Shown here: positions 22,498 to 34,804 of the stretch, one piece after another
Numbering within the stretch: position 1 is the stretch's first letter
Layout: each line of letters starts with the position of its first letter
From: Mantis religiosa
Lineage: Eukaryota > Arthropoda > Insecta > Mantodea > Mantidae
Reading direction: 5' to 3'
Assembly: GCA_030765055.1 (NCBI GenBank)
Contig: CM060947.1
Location: 97,804,436-97,868,435, forward strand
Length of the DNA stretch: 64,000 bases
The notes under the pieces: generated by a model
Told to the model about the DNA's origin: nothing
Database searches by the model: none
What the model saw: the letters and a program-made list of their open reading frames with translations, nothing else
Program-made: the position numbers and the translations under genes

Positions 22498-25400
22498 TTG
22501 CACATGTGCACAACTTTTAAACTCCACTTCAAATTTGCAGGATTGCAAATTCAGTTTCAGATTCATTCTATGCATTACGTACTCTGCACAAGAAGGAATA
22601 AAGTTGAACTTAAAAGTAATTCCATGTGCTATTAAAAGGTAGTTGATACATTATTGTAGGTTTGCCACAAGATTGAATAAAATTCTGCAGAGAAACCTAT
22701 TAATTTAGAAACCAACTTGATATTTTTCTATTGAGCATGTTTTGTTCGGCTGTGAGGAATAAGGCTGCACTAATTTATGGATATCCGCATGGCTCTAATG
22801 GTGTACTTAATTTAGTTATTATGAGTGGCATGTTTTCTTCTCTATTTACTCACAAAATAGTCTTCTGCTGCATGTGTTCTTAGTTATAAATCATATTTAT
22901 CATCTTAGCTCATCAAAACAGGTTATTAGCAAGGATCTGTGCCTTTTTTGATAAACAATTGCAAGTTTTACTATATATTAAGAAACATCCTGAACAAATT
23001 TGAAATAAACTATTTGCTGGGGAGTAAGTATAGGTCTTTGGGATGCTTGTTACAACAGAAATTAAGAAATCATTAGTGAATTAAAATAACATGGTCCAAT
23101 TAACTTGAGGAAACTTAAATGGGAAACTATTTAAAATTTGTCTGGCTTTGGAAGAATTTATGCATCATGTTTAGATTATTTTAAAAACTTCTTGTTCCAG
23201 GATATTAGCTACAGATCTTTTGTAAGAATGCTGCACCTGCTTGTATTTCTTTGATGCTCATAATACTCAAGTTGTTCCTCCAATGCCAGCAGCACATAAT
23301 TTTATAAGCCGGTATATAACATACTTGAAATTATTTGTTCAGTAGAGCTAATCACAATTGAAACACCTTGTGAACAATTTGTATGAAATTGTAGACACTG
23401 TTGAGCTTACATAGCCAGGATAATGAACAGAAATGCAACCAAGCACATACTTGTAACATGCCATTATCACAACTGCTGCTTCACTTGCAGGTTTGTTGAA
23501 ATGTTAAAGTCAGTATATTATTAGGTAATAAAACACGAAAGGTTTGTTTTAATTTGCCTGTCCTTTCTAAGTTAAAGCAAGTATATATCAAAACATCAAG
23601 CTCTGAATCTGCAGTAATGTTATGTTATTTATAAATTCACATTGTCAAATTTTTTGACCCATTACACCTTTAACATATGCAGCAGAATTTCCTTCAGTCC
23701 TATTTGTAATCATGCTGTTTACTGTTTAAATATTTTGCTTATTTTTTAAATTCTTTTTTCTATTTTTATGAACAACTAAGTATAGCTTTTAGCACTGTGC
23801 AAGAAAAGATAATTACTGTAGAAAGTCCTTGCATTTGTTGTGTAACATATTGCATTCGCAGCTTTTTATGCATCAATTTTCATCTCATTAACCCTTTCAG
23901 TTCTCATGTCCATAATAACCGATGTTCGTTTATAAATCAGTTTGCTTTAAAATGAAATGTATTATAAGGAGCTTTTAACTTGTAAGAATACTCTCTTTAC
24001 CGCCGATACTTTGGTGATTAGGACTGAAAGGGATAAATGCATTAAAATGAATGATGTAAAATGCATATGAGATGTTTATGCTTCATTTAATTGTATACTC
24101 TTACATAAAATCTGATAGTAAAATTTAGACATTTTTAAAACAAGTGGTCTGTCAGCAATTAAGAAGAGAGGAGGTGTTCATAGCTGTTTGTGTTAACTTG
24201 TTAATAAAAGTTCAAAGAAAAGATATTATTGTTTAAGTTCATGGTGGGATAGTCCATAATGCTTAATGTCTCTTATTCTTAATAATGTATCTCATAGCAT
24301 TCTGTGATATAAGAAAATAGTGAGTGAATAGTATGCTATAGAGTTTGCAGTAAACATAAGTGATTTCAAATTTACAGAATATAAACTTTGGCACTTGCTA
24401 CACTACTTTTGGTACAAAACAAAAAGCACTGCATGTATATGCCTTATCAGTAATGTTGAGTTACATACCTTCTAGTAGAAATCAGTCAAGACCTCTAAGC
24501 TGAGCTTACTTTTACAAATAATGTAGTCCACATTTTATTGGTATTTGAGACATTTTTAGTTACTCTTCCAAGTTATGTGCCCTGAAAATTTATATTTTAG
24601 AAGAAATCTTGAACTTTGGTGTTACTTTGAATAAATATTTAAGATTTCCACATTTCATAGCTTGGTTTATTTACCTATCTCCTGTGAACATTCAAATACT
24701 GAACATGAAAAATATTGCACTTTAGATAATGTGTTGATTGAATTTTCAAAAAGAATGAAATTGATGCATAGGTCAAAGGACTGCAGATAGGATACCAGAA
24801 TGGCAACTGAGATAATGCTAATTATAAGCATTTATATGATGTAAAATAAATGTTATTTTTCTCCAATCACCAAAAGGGGCTGAATGTTACAGTTTGAGGA
24901 ATACTTTATTATAGTTTCCATAAAGTAAAAGCACAGGAAAAGAGTTCTAGAAAGAGGTATAACCCTAAGGAAGCACCAGTGATGTTCAGTTGAGTGTCAT
25001 CAGTGATTTAAATTGCAAATATTGTATGCTGATAGCAGCACTATAACAGGAGAGAAAAGAGAAAGCAGAAGTAGGAAAGCACTACTTGAAAAGCTTCTAC
25101 TAGCCAAATTTTGTGAATATTTTCCAGAAATTTCAATGGAAGGAATGATTTTAATACTGGAAAACATAAGATCAAACAAAGCTTTTTACACACAACTTGC
25201 ATCTGCACACTTGTTTACACATTTTATTACATTTATATATTTGAGCTTAAATAGACTTGAGTTTGTAGCTATACACTATAGGAAATGAGAAATACATTTA
25301 AGAAAACCAATGTAGGGTTCTCAGCTGTACATGAATGTCAGAAGGGGAAAAGCTCGGCCAGTATTATATAACATTTGTTCCATTATTTCTTATCAAAGCT

Positions 25401-26316
25401 GGCAATTCTTTTCCAATATAATCATAATTAATAAAAGCAATAACTTGAAGCATGTACATTTCAATTTTATTTTGGTTTATTGTACTTAGTATTTAGAAAA
25501 TATAGTATCTCTTGCTTTATCTGAAGAAATCTATTTACAGATTTATCACAGTATACATTGCTTTGAAGCCACCTGTCAACATGGGCTGGGAATAATATTG
25601 TTCACAAAAGCAAGGGAAATTAAATGGAACATGTGAATAAGTCTTTGCTGAATCTCAACTCAGCTGTTTTCAGCTCTTGCAGACACACTATGATAATGCA
25701 AAACTGGCTTATACAATAAGAGAAGTTCTTCACTTAATCCCCCCTCCCCTTTTTTTTCAACACTTCCATTTATTGCCTGTGAAGGAGCAAACATACTGCA
25801 AATAAGTTCTGAGAATTATCATGGTTGTATTACCTAATTGTAAATATGAATGTAATTTTTACAGCATAATCAAAGAAATTGCCACCCATGTTGAGTCCAG
25901 TCCAATCCTAGGGTTCACGCTGAAGCTATTTGCTTAATGGCAGAGCCTGTCATTAGCTAGTCTTACCTCATTCTTTTTGGTTGATACACCATCTGCTTTC
26001 TACTTGACAACAGCCTGTGCAAGAGAGTGTTCTAGAATGCATTTTTTTACTCATGTAATCTCATCCAAGGAGTTGAACTTCAGTTTGAACTTTCATCTAA
26101 AGCAAGATTATTTCACCTAAGTTGTGGAAAAAAATCTACAGCAAAGTTAAAATTAGTGTAAACTAACATAATACTTTTCATTTAGATATGCTCTTGTAAA
26201 AGACAATATGATAATTGATAAGTAGGTAAATAGATAACATTCTTCTTGGTCTTGAGTGAATTTAGTGAGATCACTTAGTCAATTGTTTTCAAAATTCCAG
26301 ATTGAAATTGATTAGT
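22498..26316. other. nothing recognised
   Basis: About 3.8 kb of AT-rich sequence between the terminal exons. The 91-codon + frame at 25013-25288 has no recognisable domain and no supporting context, so it is not called. Confidence 0.45.
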
Positions 26317-26331
26317 AGATGCCTTCATTAA

Positions 26332-26485
26332 TCAAGGCTTCGTGGGTGATCAGCTGTCTAAGTTAATGAAAGGCAAGCTTTCGGCTATGGAGTATACAAT
26401 GGCTGAAAGCTGGACTTAACTTGACATGGCTGATCACCCACAAAGCCTTGATTAATAATGCTCGCGTGAAAGCTTCAACTCTTAC
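26332..26485 (+). mobile_element. 154-bp hairpin-plus-tail element with 15-bp TSD
   Basis: A 30-33 bp inverted repeat (26332-26361 and about 26424-26455; GGGTGATCAGC against GCTGATCACCC) encloses an inner small hairpin (AAGCTTTCGGC). It is followed on one side by a tail of about 30 nt. The unit is bounded by a perfect 15-bp direct repeat AGATGCCTTCATTAA (26317-26331, 26486-26500). The tail (GTGAAAGCTTCAACTCTTAC) resembles that of the composite element at 8214-8244 (AAAAAGCTTTAAATCTCTC). Confidence 0.7.
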
Positions 26486-26538
26486 AGATGCCTTCATTAA
26501 ATTTAAAGGGAGTCAATTAATGACATTAAACAACACTT

Positions 26539-27400
26539 TTAAATTTTCCTGGAACAGGTTTCAGAGACTTTGCCTCCATCGTCAATCGGACATCGACTGG
26601 TTCTCAGTAGTGTAGCTGGCAATATTTTGTCATAGGTCTCCTCTGGTGGCATTTCAAGGAACTTGCTGAATAAATCTTTCTGGAGGATGTCAAAATTGAA
26701 TACTTTGTTCCTATTTTTTGAAATGAAGATTTGTTCCCATGTGGACAGTTCTGGCAGGAAATGTAATTTTAAGCTCATGTGGCAACCAAATTTCTAAAAG
26801 TAGTACATCATGGTTTTAGCAATCTGTTGGTAGTTGATATCTTTTAACATTACTCAGGAATTTGTTACAAACATCCTTGAATGATTCCCATGCTGGAAGC
26901 TGTTTTGTTCATCAATTTGGATCTGCCATGCATGAGCTTTGGAATTTGGGGGCCTTCAAAAACGCCTTCATTAATTTTTGCATCCGACAGTCCTGGAAAT
27001 TGCTGACAGGAGTACCGAAAGCAGGGACTGCTTCTATCCAAACTCTTTGATGTACTGCTTCATAATTTCCCTATTTTATGTGTAATGGGGCCAATAACAC
27101 ACTTTGAGGATCAGTTAATGGACAATTTACAATGCTTTTCTCCAGACATCTTGGGCCACTCAGACACTAACCAGTGATGATCCCTGTTCCAAGAGTCCCA
27201 CTCACCCAAAAAATTGAGAAGTTTGTATATCCCCCTTGTTGCCCTAATATATCTTTCCAGCATGCTTATGTAAAAATCTTACGAATTGTCTTGCAGTCAC
27301 TACTGGACACACTATTACTTAACTTGCTAAGCGACATATTAATAGGCTTTGAAAAGCAAGTTTGCACTCTTAAAAAGTCACCACTTTCCTGAATGCAAGT
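26539..27400 (-). pseudogene. relic of a repetitive transposon-associated ORF of unknown function
   Basis: The minus strand reads, with several frame changes, through LTDPQ, LLAPLHIKLG (near 27090), a LMKAFLKAPKF-like block (near 26970), AWESFKDVCNKFL (near 26880) and KFGCHMSLKLHFL (near 26770). Proteins with this order of blocks (IKLGL, AW-FK, MSLKIHFLHSHL) occur in many copies in arthropod genomes, usually annotated only as uncharacterized; I do not know the transposon class. After MSLKLHFL the sequence diverges from that pattern. Stops and shifts make it a pseudogene. Confidence 0.5.
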
Positions 27401-28010
27401 TATAAAATGCATCGGCACATGTCTGTTTTTCTACGTAGACCATTACTCATTCATTTTTTTCCATACAGAAGTGTTACAAACATGGGATTTGTTCAGTCAC
27501 CCTCAGAAAAAGTATTTCTGTGAGATGAGAACAACAAAATAATTGTGTAATTGGTATCTTTAGAGTGCATAAAGAAATAACCGTAGGGTTCAGCAAAGCA
27601 AGCCAGTCTGCATGTTGAACGTACAACATCGCACTCATCTCACTGGTTAGTCAGCAATAGATCAGTCATGCTTAGCCCCACCTTATGTTCATTCCTATTT
27701 TGCATTTACTCTAAAGCTAATGCTTTTTTCAAACCTAGTGTTATTTGAACAGAAGTAGTGAAGAATGTAGCAAAGACAGAAAGTCTTAGCATTCTACTAT
27801 CTCTTGTTTAAAAAAAAGGTAGAAACTTTATGCTCATTAAAAGTTAATAAGTATACAAGGAATTCTTTTTCAGATATAGGCAAATGATGCATTGAAATTT
27901 TATTATAATTCACCTTTGATTAAAGTGTTGTTCATATGTGATTATTGATTAATCATGATATTGCACTACATTTCAATAAGTATTAACAAACAATTTGAAA
28001 GCTTGCGAGG
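27401..28010. other. nothing recognised
   Basis: AT-rich spacer. Confidence 0.4.
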
Positions 28011-28022
28011 TTTATGTAGTTT

Positions 28023-28254
28023 TTGATGTGTGTTTGGAGGAATTTAGTAACAGTGACGTCAAAATTAATATAAAAATTATTTGTGGTTGGTTTATTGACA
28101 CTCGTCACCCACTTTTTCATATATTTATGAGAGACCAGCTTCAAAGGCCCTGGCCTCCAAAAATGGAGGCCAGGGCCTTTGAAGCTGGTCTCTCATAAAT
28201 ATATGAAAAAGTGGGTGACGAGTGTCAATAAACCAACCACAAATAATTTTTATA
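28023..28254 (-). mobile_element. near-perfect 190-bp palindrome with one-sided tail and 12-bp TSD
   Basis: Positions 28067-28159 and 28164-28256 are exact inverted copies as far as I can check by eye (93-bp arms, 4-bp loop AAAA). A 44-bp non-palindromic tail lies on the left (28023-28066). The flanks carry a direct repeat TTTATGTAGTTT (28011-28022 and 28255-28266, overlapping the last palindrome bases by two). Architecture matches the other hairpin-plus-tail insertions. The 67-codon frame across it is a by-product. Confidence 0.7.
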
Positions 28255-28266
28255 TTTATGTAGTTT

Positions 28267-29036
28267 GTTTTGATGAGTCACTAAATAAGGTAAAAATGGA
28301 TTTCATCATCAGTTATATATATATAAAGCACCCAAAAATTATTTCTTAAAATAGGAACAATATTGTGTTGGGTTGTGCTACTGCCCAGAAACTGTTACAG
28401 AAATTTAATCGTGGATTGCAACATCCAAGTAAAAACTTATTGCAGGTCCCAGTAAATGTGCTTAATCTGAGTTTAGGTTTTCTCTGAAAGCTTCAGCTGG
28501 AAATGGAGATAGAAAATGATGTATAGAAATGATGGAACTTAAGTGATTGTGGTTTGCGTGTAATTGATGAAACTGTTTCAACAGGTTTAATAAAGTGCAT
28601 GTGCATGTGTGCTCAGAATTTGATAGTAAAATTATTCTTCTTGCTTCCCAGTATTTATAGACTAGATCTTGATTTTTGAGAATTTCACATATAGTTAGGT
28701 GATCAATGTTCTTTAAATCATCTTTACCTCATTAAAAGCCTTTGGGGAAAGTCATTCCAAATTTGAACATATGTCCGCTCGGACAATCATGGCCTCTGAT
28801 TAATCTGAACATTGCAATAGATGAATTTCTCGGTATATTTGAAATTGTTTTACATTTATTATGGAGATCCTTCCAGTTAAGCTTTTCAGAGAAAGTAAGG
28901 TCCGATTCGCCATAGCTCATCGAATTTCATGTGAACATTGAAAGGCGCATGTGGACCAACTCCCGGCATGCCTTGCACGTAAATGATACCATTCGCATTG
29001 GTAGTGGTGCAGTGTGCTGTTAAGTGACGGTTGAAA
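28267..29036. other. spacer and possible 5' flank of a mariner
   Basis: No gene seen. The left terminal repeat of the mariner that follows could not be identified; GC content rises from about 28960 as the element begins. Confidence 0.4.
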
Positions 29037-30158
29037 ATGTTTCAAACAATCGAGCGACCTGCCGACTGTGAGATATGGTCTGTGATTCGGTTTTTGATGG
29101 CAAGGAACATTTCAGCAGCAGACATTCGATAGATCAGTGAAGTGTACTGCCCCAGTGCGATGAGTGACAGCAAAGTGTGTAAGTGGGTTCGAGCTTTCAA
29201 AGGTGGTCGCACAAATGTCCATAAGGAACTGCGATCAGGCCAGCCATCAGTGATCACAGAAGATTTGGTCAATGCTGTGGATGAAAACCATGAAAACTGG
29301 CGATTCACAATTTCCACTTTAGCAATGGAATTTCTAGATGTGGGTAGAACAACTCTGCACAAAATTGTCTCTGAAAATTTGCAATTTCACAAATTGTGTT
29401 CACGTGGGGTTCCAAGGCTGCTTACTAAGGAACACAAAATGATAAAAATGGCTTGTGCACTGAACTTTTTGAGCCGATACTATGAGGAAGGAGATCAACT
29501 ATTGGAACACATTGTCACTGGGGATGAGACGTGGGTTTCTCATGGACTCATGAGTCAAAATGTCAATCAATGGAATGGTGCCACACGACATCACCAGTCA
29601 AGGTCAAGCAGACAATTTCAACACGGAAAGTGATGGCATCAGTGTTTTGGGATAGACATGAAGTGTTTCTAGTCGAGTTCCTGAAACGAGGGACAACCAT
29701 CAATGCAGACACTTACTGCGCTACTCGAACCTCCAACATTCAATACAGAATAAGCGATATGGCCTTCTGACGTCTGGAGTGTTGCTGCATGACAATCCCA
29801 GACCACATTCTGCCAGGCGAATCCAATATCTCATCAGCTCTTTAGGATGGGAACAGACTGACCACCCACAGTATAGTCCAGACCTGGCGCAGAGCGATTT
29901 CCACTTGTTCCACTACCTAAAGGAGTTTCTCGGTGGCAAGCGCTTCCGCACATGAGGTGAAAGCAGCAGTTGAAGACTGGTTATCCTCATAGGCGGCAGA
30001 CGTGTATGACGTCGGTATACTGAAGCTTGTGGAACGTTATGACAAATGTTTAAACAAATATGGCAACTATGTAGAAAAATAGAGAAAGATGTAAGGAATC
30101 CAATAAAAAATTTGCAAATATCTATGATGGTTTAATTTATAAAAATAACCCTCATAAT
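29037..30158 (+). pseudogene. mariner (rosa-like) transposase, frameshifted
   Basis: The ATG at 29037 opens a mariner transposase of about 345 codons. It starts CEIWSVIRFLMARN-like, followed by VCKWVRAFKGGRTNVHKELR (HTH) and a long uninterrupted stretch of 163 codons (29142-29633) containing SRGVPRLLTKEHK and the first catalytic block GDETWVSH (near 29519). After 29633 the frame shifts, but LLHDNARPHSA (near 29785; second Asp) and HPQYSPDLAQSDFHLF (near 29865; third Asp) are present, so all three catalytic Asp codons survive, in different frames. The last stop is at 30080. A right-end TIR-like sequence (AACCCTCATAA) ends near 30158. The wording fits the rosa subfamily. Confidence 0.85.
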
Positions 30159-30470
30159 TAATCTTTTAACTGTTTCATAGGGGATATTTTGTTTTGTTGT
30201 TGAAGCAATTTTGGAACATTTCATAGGCAACATATCTGCATGCTCATTCCCAGAAATTCCACAGTGGGATGGAGTCCATTGAAAACATTCATTTAAATTT
30301 TGGAGATATTTAAACATATTAGGAATTTAATTTATTTTCCATTTTAGGGCAGTCGGTTGAAATAATAGCTTGAATAGTTGCAGCTTGTAGCCTCTCCTAT
30401 CCAAATCCCATCCACTTCCTGCTCTGCTTTAACAGATGAGGCTCTGGAGATTGAGCTACAGTGGTATAAC
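30159..30470 (-). pseudogene. RNase H fragment of a LINE
   Basis: A minus-strand frame (stop side within the mariner end at 30132) contains FQWTPSHCGISGNEHADML, the C-terminal RNase H motif (normally SHVGIPGNExAD) found in I/Jockey-type LINEs that carry an RNase H domain. Upstream blocks degenerate by 30470. The mariner at 29037-30158 abuts it and probably landed in it. Confidence 0.65.
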
Positions 30471-30985
30471 TGTTACATCAAAAATTGAGGAAATACCATT
30501 TACACATTGGCTGCTGACTTGCCACAGCAGTAGGAACATCCATCTGGCAAATGAAGGAAAGTCTGGTTACATCCTAATGATTTGCCAAGTCTGATCCGAT
30601 CATTAGACCAATGAAAGGTGTGTTCCATCCACAATATGAAGGTTAAGAAGGAATGATTCTACTGCCTATTTATAAAAAAGAGGTGTCCATAAACAGTTGA
30701 AACCTGCCCAATAAACAATGTGACTAGAAAGTAAATCTTGTTAGCACAGTAAAGGAAGAAGTCCAAGAACCTTTAATAAAATGCAAATTAGCATTCTATA
30801 AAATTTTCTGGGGAATGGAGCATTTTCACATGATTTCAAAATAATAAGCTGTTTGCTCAATTTATGTACTCCTATCTGAATGAATTTTGCATCCATCGTC
30901 TTCGTGAAGTATGCCGAAACAGATTGCTTTTGAACACAGGAATAATGTGACTGTTCCAAAAATGTTTTCTTTCTTAATAGAAGCT
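30471..30985. other. unassigned, possibly further LINE relic
   Basis: The minus-strand frame at 30741-30959 is open but without motifs I can name; it could be decayed LINE sequence. Confidence 0.3.
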
Positions 30986-31215
30986 GAAGCTTTCCTGGTG
31001 GCGTGAATATTCCAAGTTTTCTCGGGCTTCAAGCCAGGTGTAGATGTGGTGATGTACCGACATTTCGGGAGCATACATTGTTCCCATCTTCAGGATATGC
31101 TGAATGAGTTGAACTGGCGTCGTGCCTTTATTTAAGGGATAGTCCATGTGCTCTATGCGGGCCAATGGGAGGTGCCGAGGTGTGGCCGCTGAGATGGATC
31201 GGAGCATGGACCTAA
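30986..31215 (-). repeat. interspersed repeat, Penelope-terminus-like
   Basis: The minus strand has a TATCCCTTAAATAAAGG promoter-like stretch, then CATATCCTGAAGATGG and CCCGAAATGTCGGT. Such a 'CCTGAAGATG...GAAA(T/C)GTC' layout often occurs near the ends of Penelope-like elements. It is GC-richer than its surroundings. The 77-codon frame inside is not a convincing gene. A related layout is at 34263-34516. Confidence 0.4.
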
Positions 31216-32500
31216 CGGAAAACCTAAAAGAAAACGGTCTACGTCAGGGGACTCTATCCGGGGTTAATTTGTGTTTTTATGTTGGATTTCACATAACTTA
31301 AAGCCGGTTTCCAGGCCGTAATTGTTAAATGATCCAATATTTTTATGCTCACAGCCACTTACAAAATAAAACAATTTTCATTCACTTGTATTTAATAAGA
31401 TTGAAAATGCAGTGCTACCATTTCATTCTCAAAAATAAAATTAAAACTATCCTATAGGGTTAATTTAGATTGTCATTCTTCTGCTTTTTCCCATCTGTCC
31501 ATATACTGTTTCACGGGTCTGAGAAAGCTAGCCTTCGACTGCGTACCACAGAGCAATGAGTTGAAATTCTTGTACTAGCTTGATTTATGGTTTTGAGTTT
31601 GCTTACAGTTGTATTTAATGAACCATAAAGAATAATATCCATGGTTTATATATGTTCATAGAAAAGTATTTTGCAGAGGGCTAATGCTTCTTTCTTTTGA
31701 TTTGTGCATTTTACTGGTGTATTGAGTGCTTTAGAGTTTTGTCTACCACTTAAGATTTTGAAGTTATGCAAAATGTAACTGCTTTATAGTCTGAAGGTTA
31801 GTATTGGTTAGCATGCTAGCTTCGAAGTCCAGAGTCCACATTCTATTCCCAGCAGAATGGTAAGGATAAAGATGCGCATCAAATGTTCAGGTTGAAGATG
31901 TAAAAACAAGCATTTTACATATTTGCACAAATTTTATTTTACTTAGCATGTTAAAATGTAGGAAAACCATTGGACTTAGTGTATCGATTTAAAATGTAAC
32001 TGTTGAAGAAATAAATAAAATTGTTTACAGTTTATTTCATGAGTCACACTGAGAGCTTCTAGAATGTCCTGCATGTGTAATGGCATTTTGGACTGAACTC
32101 TCTTGAATGGAAGGAACCCCAGATCTAAGGCAAGAATCAAAATATGAAAGATAAAAATTAGGTTGACTCTGATTGACCAAGAATAAAAGACTGGCAGTGA
32201 TGTACTTAAAGTGCAAGTTATAATCACAAGTGAATTACATACTTCAATTGGTGGAAGCAGCAAATAGGGTCGGGACATGCATTAACATTATTACAGCAAA
32301 TAGAAATAGCATTTAAGAGCCTGATTCAATTGAAACATTTGAAATGCATTTCTTCACCAGTTAAAGTTACTGTAAGCATTGTTTTTATCGTAAATTATAA
32401 TACTTAAGGCTTTTACATTTATTTAGATAAAATCTTATCACTCATATAGAATCTTATTTATTGACTAAATTTGTCTGTGTATTCCCACCCCTCTATGTGT
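31216..32500. other. nothing firm; weak tRNA-like SINE trace
   Basis: A degenerate tRNA-like stretch (GGTTAGCATGCTAGCTTCGAAGTC near 31812-31835 in two short blocks, then a decayed box B near 31848) may be an old SINE head. No gene is seen in the rest. Confidence 0.3.
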
Positions 32501-32501
32501 C

Positions 32502-33080
32502 ACTCACTTTTTAATTTTTGAGGTACTGGTTTTGGGAGATGTTGCTTTTATTTTAAACCTCAAAGATCTGACTGTCCTTGGTTGTAGTTGCCTGCAGTCT
32601 TCTCTCTGGTGGTAGAACAATGAGTTTCTTTACTTGTTATTTGGTGGGATTTCAAAATTTAAGTCTTTTCATTGCCATATTAAGATGTTTTCCTCTGGTT
32701 GGGTTTGTCATGGCTTATCATGCCTTTTAATATTGAATTTGGGTCAAGGTTATAGTTTTTATTCCCAAATAAATTTATAATAAATAAATTTATTAAATGG
32801 TCTTTTCATTTCCATATTATATTACACATTATAACATTCTCTCATGTTATAGCTTAAAAGGCCTTTTAATAATTTTGGATTTGAATCAAGTTTATGAAAC
32901 TGCTATTTGTCTTCCTGTTTCAATTCAATGTTTCTAAAATGTTCTTTGACTCTGGTTATTCCAAGGATAAACTATGGATTGTGAAACATGCAGACCAATA
33001 ACAGTCAGATCTTTGAGGTTGAAAATGGTTGCAATGGCTCTCAAAACTAGTCCCTCAAAAATTAAAAAGTGCTGTAGTGT
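32502..33080. repeat. widely spaced inverted repeat of the 19399 hairpin family
   Basis: Arms about 32502-32592 and 32990-33080 are inverted copies (CAAAGATCTGACTGT near 32563 and its complement near 33008; TTTTTAATTTTTGAGG and its complement). They enclose about 400 bp of AT-rich sequence. The outer parts match the hairpin at 19399-19585 (CTAGTTTT..AGCCATTGCA). Confidence 0.55.
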
Positions 33081-34253
33081 GAAAAAAGCAGACCACGAGA
33101 TATTTATTCATTAATGAAAGATGGCAGCTTCTCTCTGTTTAGAACAGAGCACTTCATCCAGTGTATCACTGTTTAGACACAACACTTTAAATCTCGCCTT
33201 TAATTTTCATTGGTAGCATCATGAGTATGTTTGATATTATGCAAAACTTTAGAAATGCACAGCATGAATGAACTATCTGAAGAAGGTAAACCACAAGTGA
33301 TATTTGTGTGTTAAGTGTTTAGTGAATGAAATATGTAATACACAATATTAATAAAAGGAAAATAAGATTTATAGCTTACAAATCAGAAGTAGTTCTTAAT
33401 AAGGTATGGCAATCTTATTTCAAAAGATGAATGATTAGTTACAAATTATACAGTCTGTTCTTTGGATTTTTCAAAATTGAATGCCTGATCCATTATCTAA
33501 ATAGTCACTTTAATATTATGTAGAAGCTTTTAAACAATGATGTTACTATGTAATATATTTGACTAATGTACTGGAAATGTGAAACAGTGAATATTTTATT
33601 TAAATACTTAAACATGTTTCAGAATAGTATTAAATGCCATTGAGTCATATTTTATAAAAACTTAAAAACTTCACTCACTTGAACTATTAAAAACAGGAAT
33701 CCAGAAAGCAGAGTATTTCAAGTTTCTGGCTTGTTAGTCACTTAAGCATCCGTTAACATTGTTAACTGCCAAACCTATCAGTTAGGTTACTCATCTTCCA
33801 TAACTGTAGATTAAGTTTGCTCCCTTCCTAAGACTAAGATTTATAAGTTTATATTTACAGAAAGTATAAGAAAAGTTTGATATTCAATAAATTCTGCACA
33901 ATTTCATTCATTGCACTCATTCCCAGCAGACACTCAGATGCTTAAGTACCAGAGTAGGTATAGTGTTGCAGAATTTAAAGGTACATGAAGAAAGATGAAC
34001 TCACTCTGGAAATTAGTAAACTTTATTTTCTACTCCTCTACAGTGCATAGTGTGATAAAGACCTATGCTAGCATGTTGAATTAAGGATGAAAATTTGAAC
34101 TTGTTTTAAGTCATTAAATAAAGTCTACAAAAAACAAAATAGTGCGCAGCATTTTGTTTATTATCGGGTAAGGACCATGAAAATCTATATCTGTTTTTTG
34201 TAGCACAATTGTGCAAAAAGTACTATTTGTCTTTTAAATTAATCACTCTAGTG
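33081..34253. other. nothing recognised
   Basis: AT-rich spacer. Confidence 0.4.
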
Positions 34254-34262
34254 CTTTATAAA

Positions 34263-34516
34263 AAGATGTACATGCTTAGGCTTTCATGGCCGACGTTAAT
34301 CCAATAGAATGTATTTCCCGGGCTTGTGGGCTGTGGTCCAGAGGATGAAAATTCTCCTGACGTTTCACTCATATCTCTGATGAGCATCTTCAGAGCTTCT
34401 TCCAGCAAGTACCTAGCTAGAATCCTCTAGAAGATGCTTGTCGGAGATATGAGCGAAACGTCAGAATTTGCATCCTCTGGACCATTGCCCACAAGCCCGG
34501 AAAATACATTCTGTTT
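34263..34516. mobile_element. 254-bp palindromic element with 9-bp TSD
   Basis: Arms about 34299-34395 and 34424-34513 are inverted copies (CCCGGGCTTGTGGGC against GCCCACAAGCCCGG; GGTCCAGAGGATG and its complement), with about 36 nt of one-sided sequence on the left. The flanks carry CTTTATAAA at 34254-34262 and 34517-34525. A GAAACGTCAG block with an adjacent CATCTTC/GAAGATG stem is typical of sequences associated with Penelope-like termini. Confidence 0.65.
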
Positions 34517-34602
34517 CTTTATAAAGACTTGCCTGAACATAAACACATAAATATTAATTGCACAACCTGATTGTTACTAAAGTCTTTTAGCCAATTGTCA
34601 TA

Positions 34603-34804
34603 TTGGACAATGAATGAAATAAGTGAAATAATGCTCAAATATTTCAGGATGCATAGAGCTTAAAGCTACCTGACATTCATATTTTAGGGTAAGGGAAAAC
34701 CCTAGGGAAACCTTACCCAGATAATTCACTCTGACCGAGATTTGAACTCAGGAGCTCTTGAACATCGGGCAGACATGCTACCACCTACTGTATAGAGGTG
34801 GGCT
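34603..34804 (-). mobile_element. tRNA-derived SINE (family 1)
   Basis: Minus-strand copy of the family at 14001-14245, with a box B-like GAGTTCAAATC near 34742 and the GGTAAGGTTT body. It is more diverged than the other copies. Confidence 0.7.

Noticed and set aside
25013..25288. 91-codon + frame between the Ubc6 exons
   Set aside because: No domain, no splice or promoter context; expected by chance in this length of sequence.
34340..34480. Hammerhead ribozyme (CTGATGAG and GAAAC present)
   Set aside because: The conserved core order does not hold: GAAA does not directly follow the stem after CTGATGA on either strand.
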